Assembly (NCBI GenBank): GCA_041395865.1
Contig: JAWKZQ010000005.1
Span: 114,911-178,910 of the forward strand
Direction of reading: 5' to 3'
DNA from: IMCC2047 sp041395865
GTDB taxonomy: Bacteria > Pseudomonadota > Gammaproteobacteria > Pseudomonadales > IMCC2047
DNA length: 64,000 nt
Both the position numbers and the translations under genes were made by a program. Of this stretch, positions 63,995 through 64,000 are shown piece by piece (position 1 is the stretch's first letter; each line of letters starts with the position of its first letter). The notes below the pieces were generated by a model. That model was not told the origin of the DNA, ran no database searches, and saw only the letters and a list, made by a program, of their open reading frames with translations.

Positions 63995-64000
63995 CGGGCA

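Overview
This is 64 kb of ordinary chromosomal DNA from a gammaproteobacterium. Gene content and order point to the Pseudomonas/Cellvibrio side of the class: the order rsmI-rnpB-mraZ, lpxC followed by a convergent dciA, an M23 peptidase and secA, and pilBCD-coaE-yacG beside a sigma-54 pilA. I infer a member of the Cellvibrionales/Cellvibrionaceae; the sequence alone does not fix the genus. Coding density is high, and no rRNA, tRNA, CRISPR array, prophage or intact insertion sequence is visible.

Layout. (1) 1-501: tail of rsmI, then the RNase P RNA. (2) 700-17.7 kb: a complete dcw (division and cell wall) cluster on the plus strand, mraZ-rsmH-ftsL-ftsI-murE-murF-mraY-murD-ftsW-murG-murC-ddl-ftsQ-ftsA-ftsZ. 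It is driven by a near-consensus sigma-70 promoter with MraZ boxes on its start. (3) 17.7-26.1 kb: lpxC, dciA, a membrane-anchored LytM peptidase, secA, argJ, mutT, nadC and a retropepsin-like protease. (4) 26.3-31 kb: a DUF1631 protein, ampD, ampE and a ROK sugar kinase. (5) 31-38.3 kb: a divergent Amt transporter with a 70-residue membrane protein, aceE-aceF and a cobalamin adenosyltransferase. (6) 38.4-47.6 kb: yajQ, ampG, a HugZ-like protein, fxsA, groESL with a sigma-32 promoter, a PuuD-like membrane protein, prfC, yacG and coaE. (7) 47.6-53.1 kb: pilD-pilC-pilB divergent from pilA, followed by REP-like sequences and a decayed RAYT transposase. (8) 53.2-60.7 kb: a GGDEF/EAL response regulator overlapping a hybrid histidine kinase, a second M23 peptidase and xseA. 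(9) 60.8 kb to the end: guaB and guaA.

How it fits together. Much of the window serves the cell envelope: precursor synthesis (murC-G, mraY, ddl), septal synthesis (ftsI, ftsW, ftsL, ftsQ, ftsA, ftsZ), lipid A (lpxC), export (secA), wall hydrolysis (two M23 proteins) and wall recycling (ampD, ampE, ampG). The kinase/GGDEF-EAL pair and the type IV pilus genes are the main signalling and surface functions.

The most striking anomaly is a roughly 500-bp stretch (16026-16523) where the end of ftsA and the start of ftsZ carry at least five frame changes plus an in-frame stop, although both genes are normally essential. Correcting the indels restores family-length proteins, so a local sequence error is the likeliest cause. 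Other points worth a look are a perfect 15-bp inverted repeat inside ftsW, a TAGGT repeat array between amt and aceE, two structured intergenic elements, and the Amt/small-protein pair without glnK. I did not find a convincing new multi-gene system.
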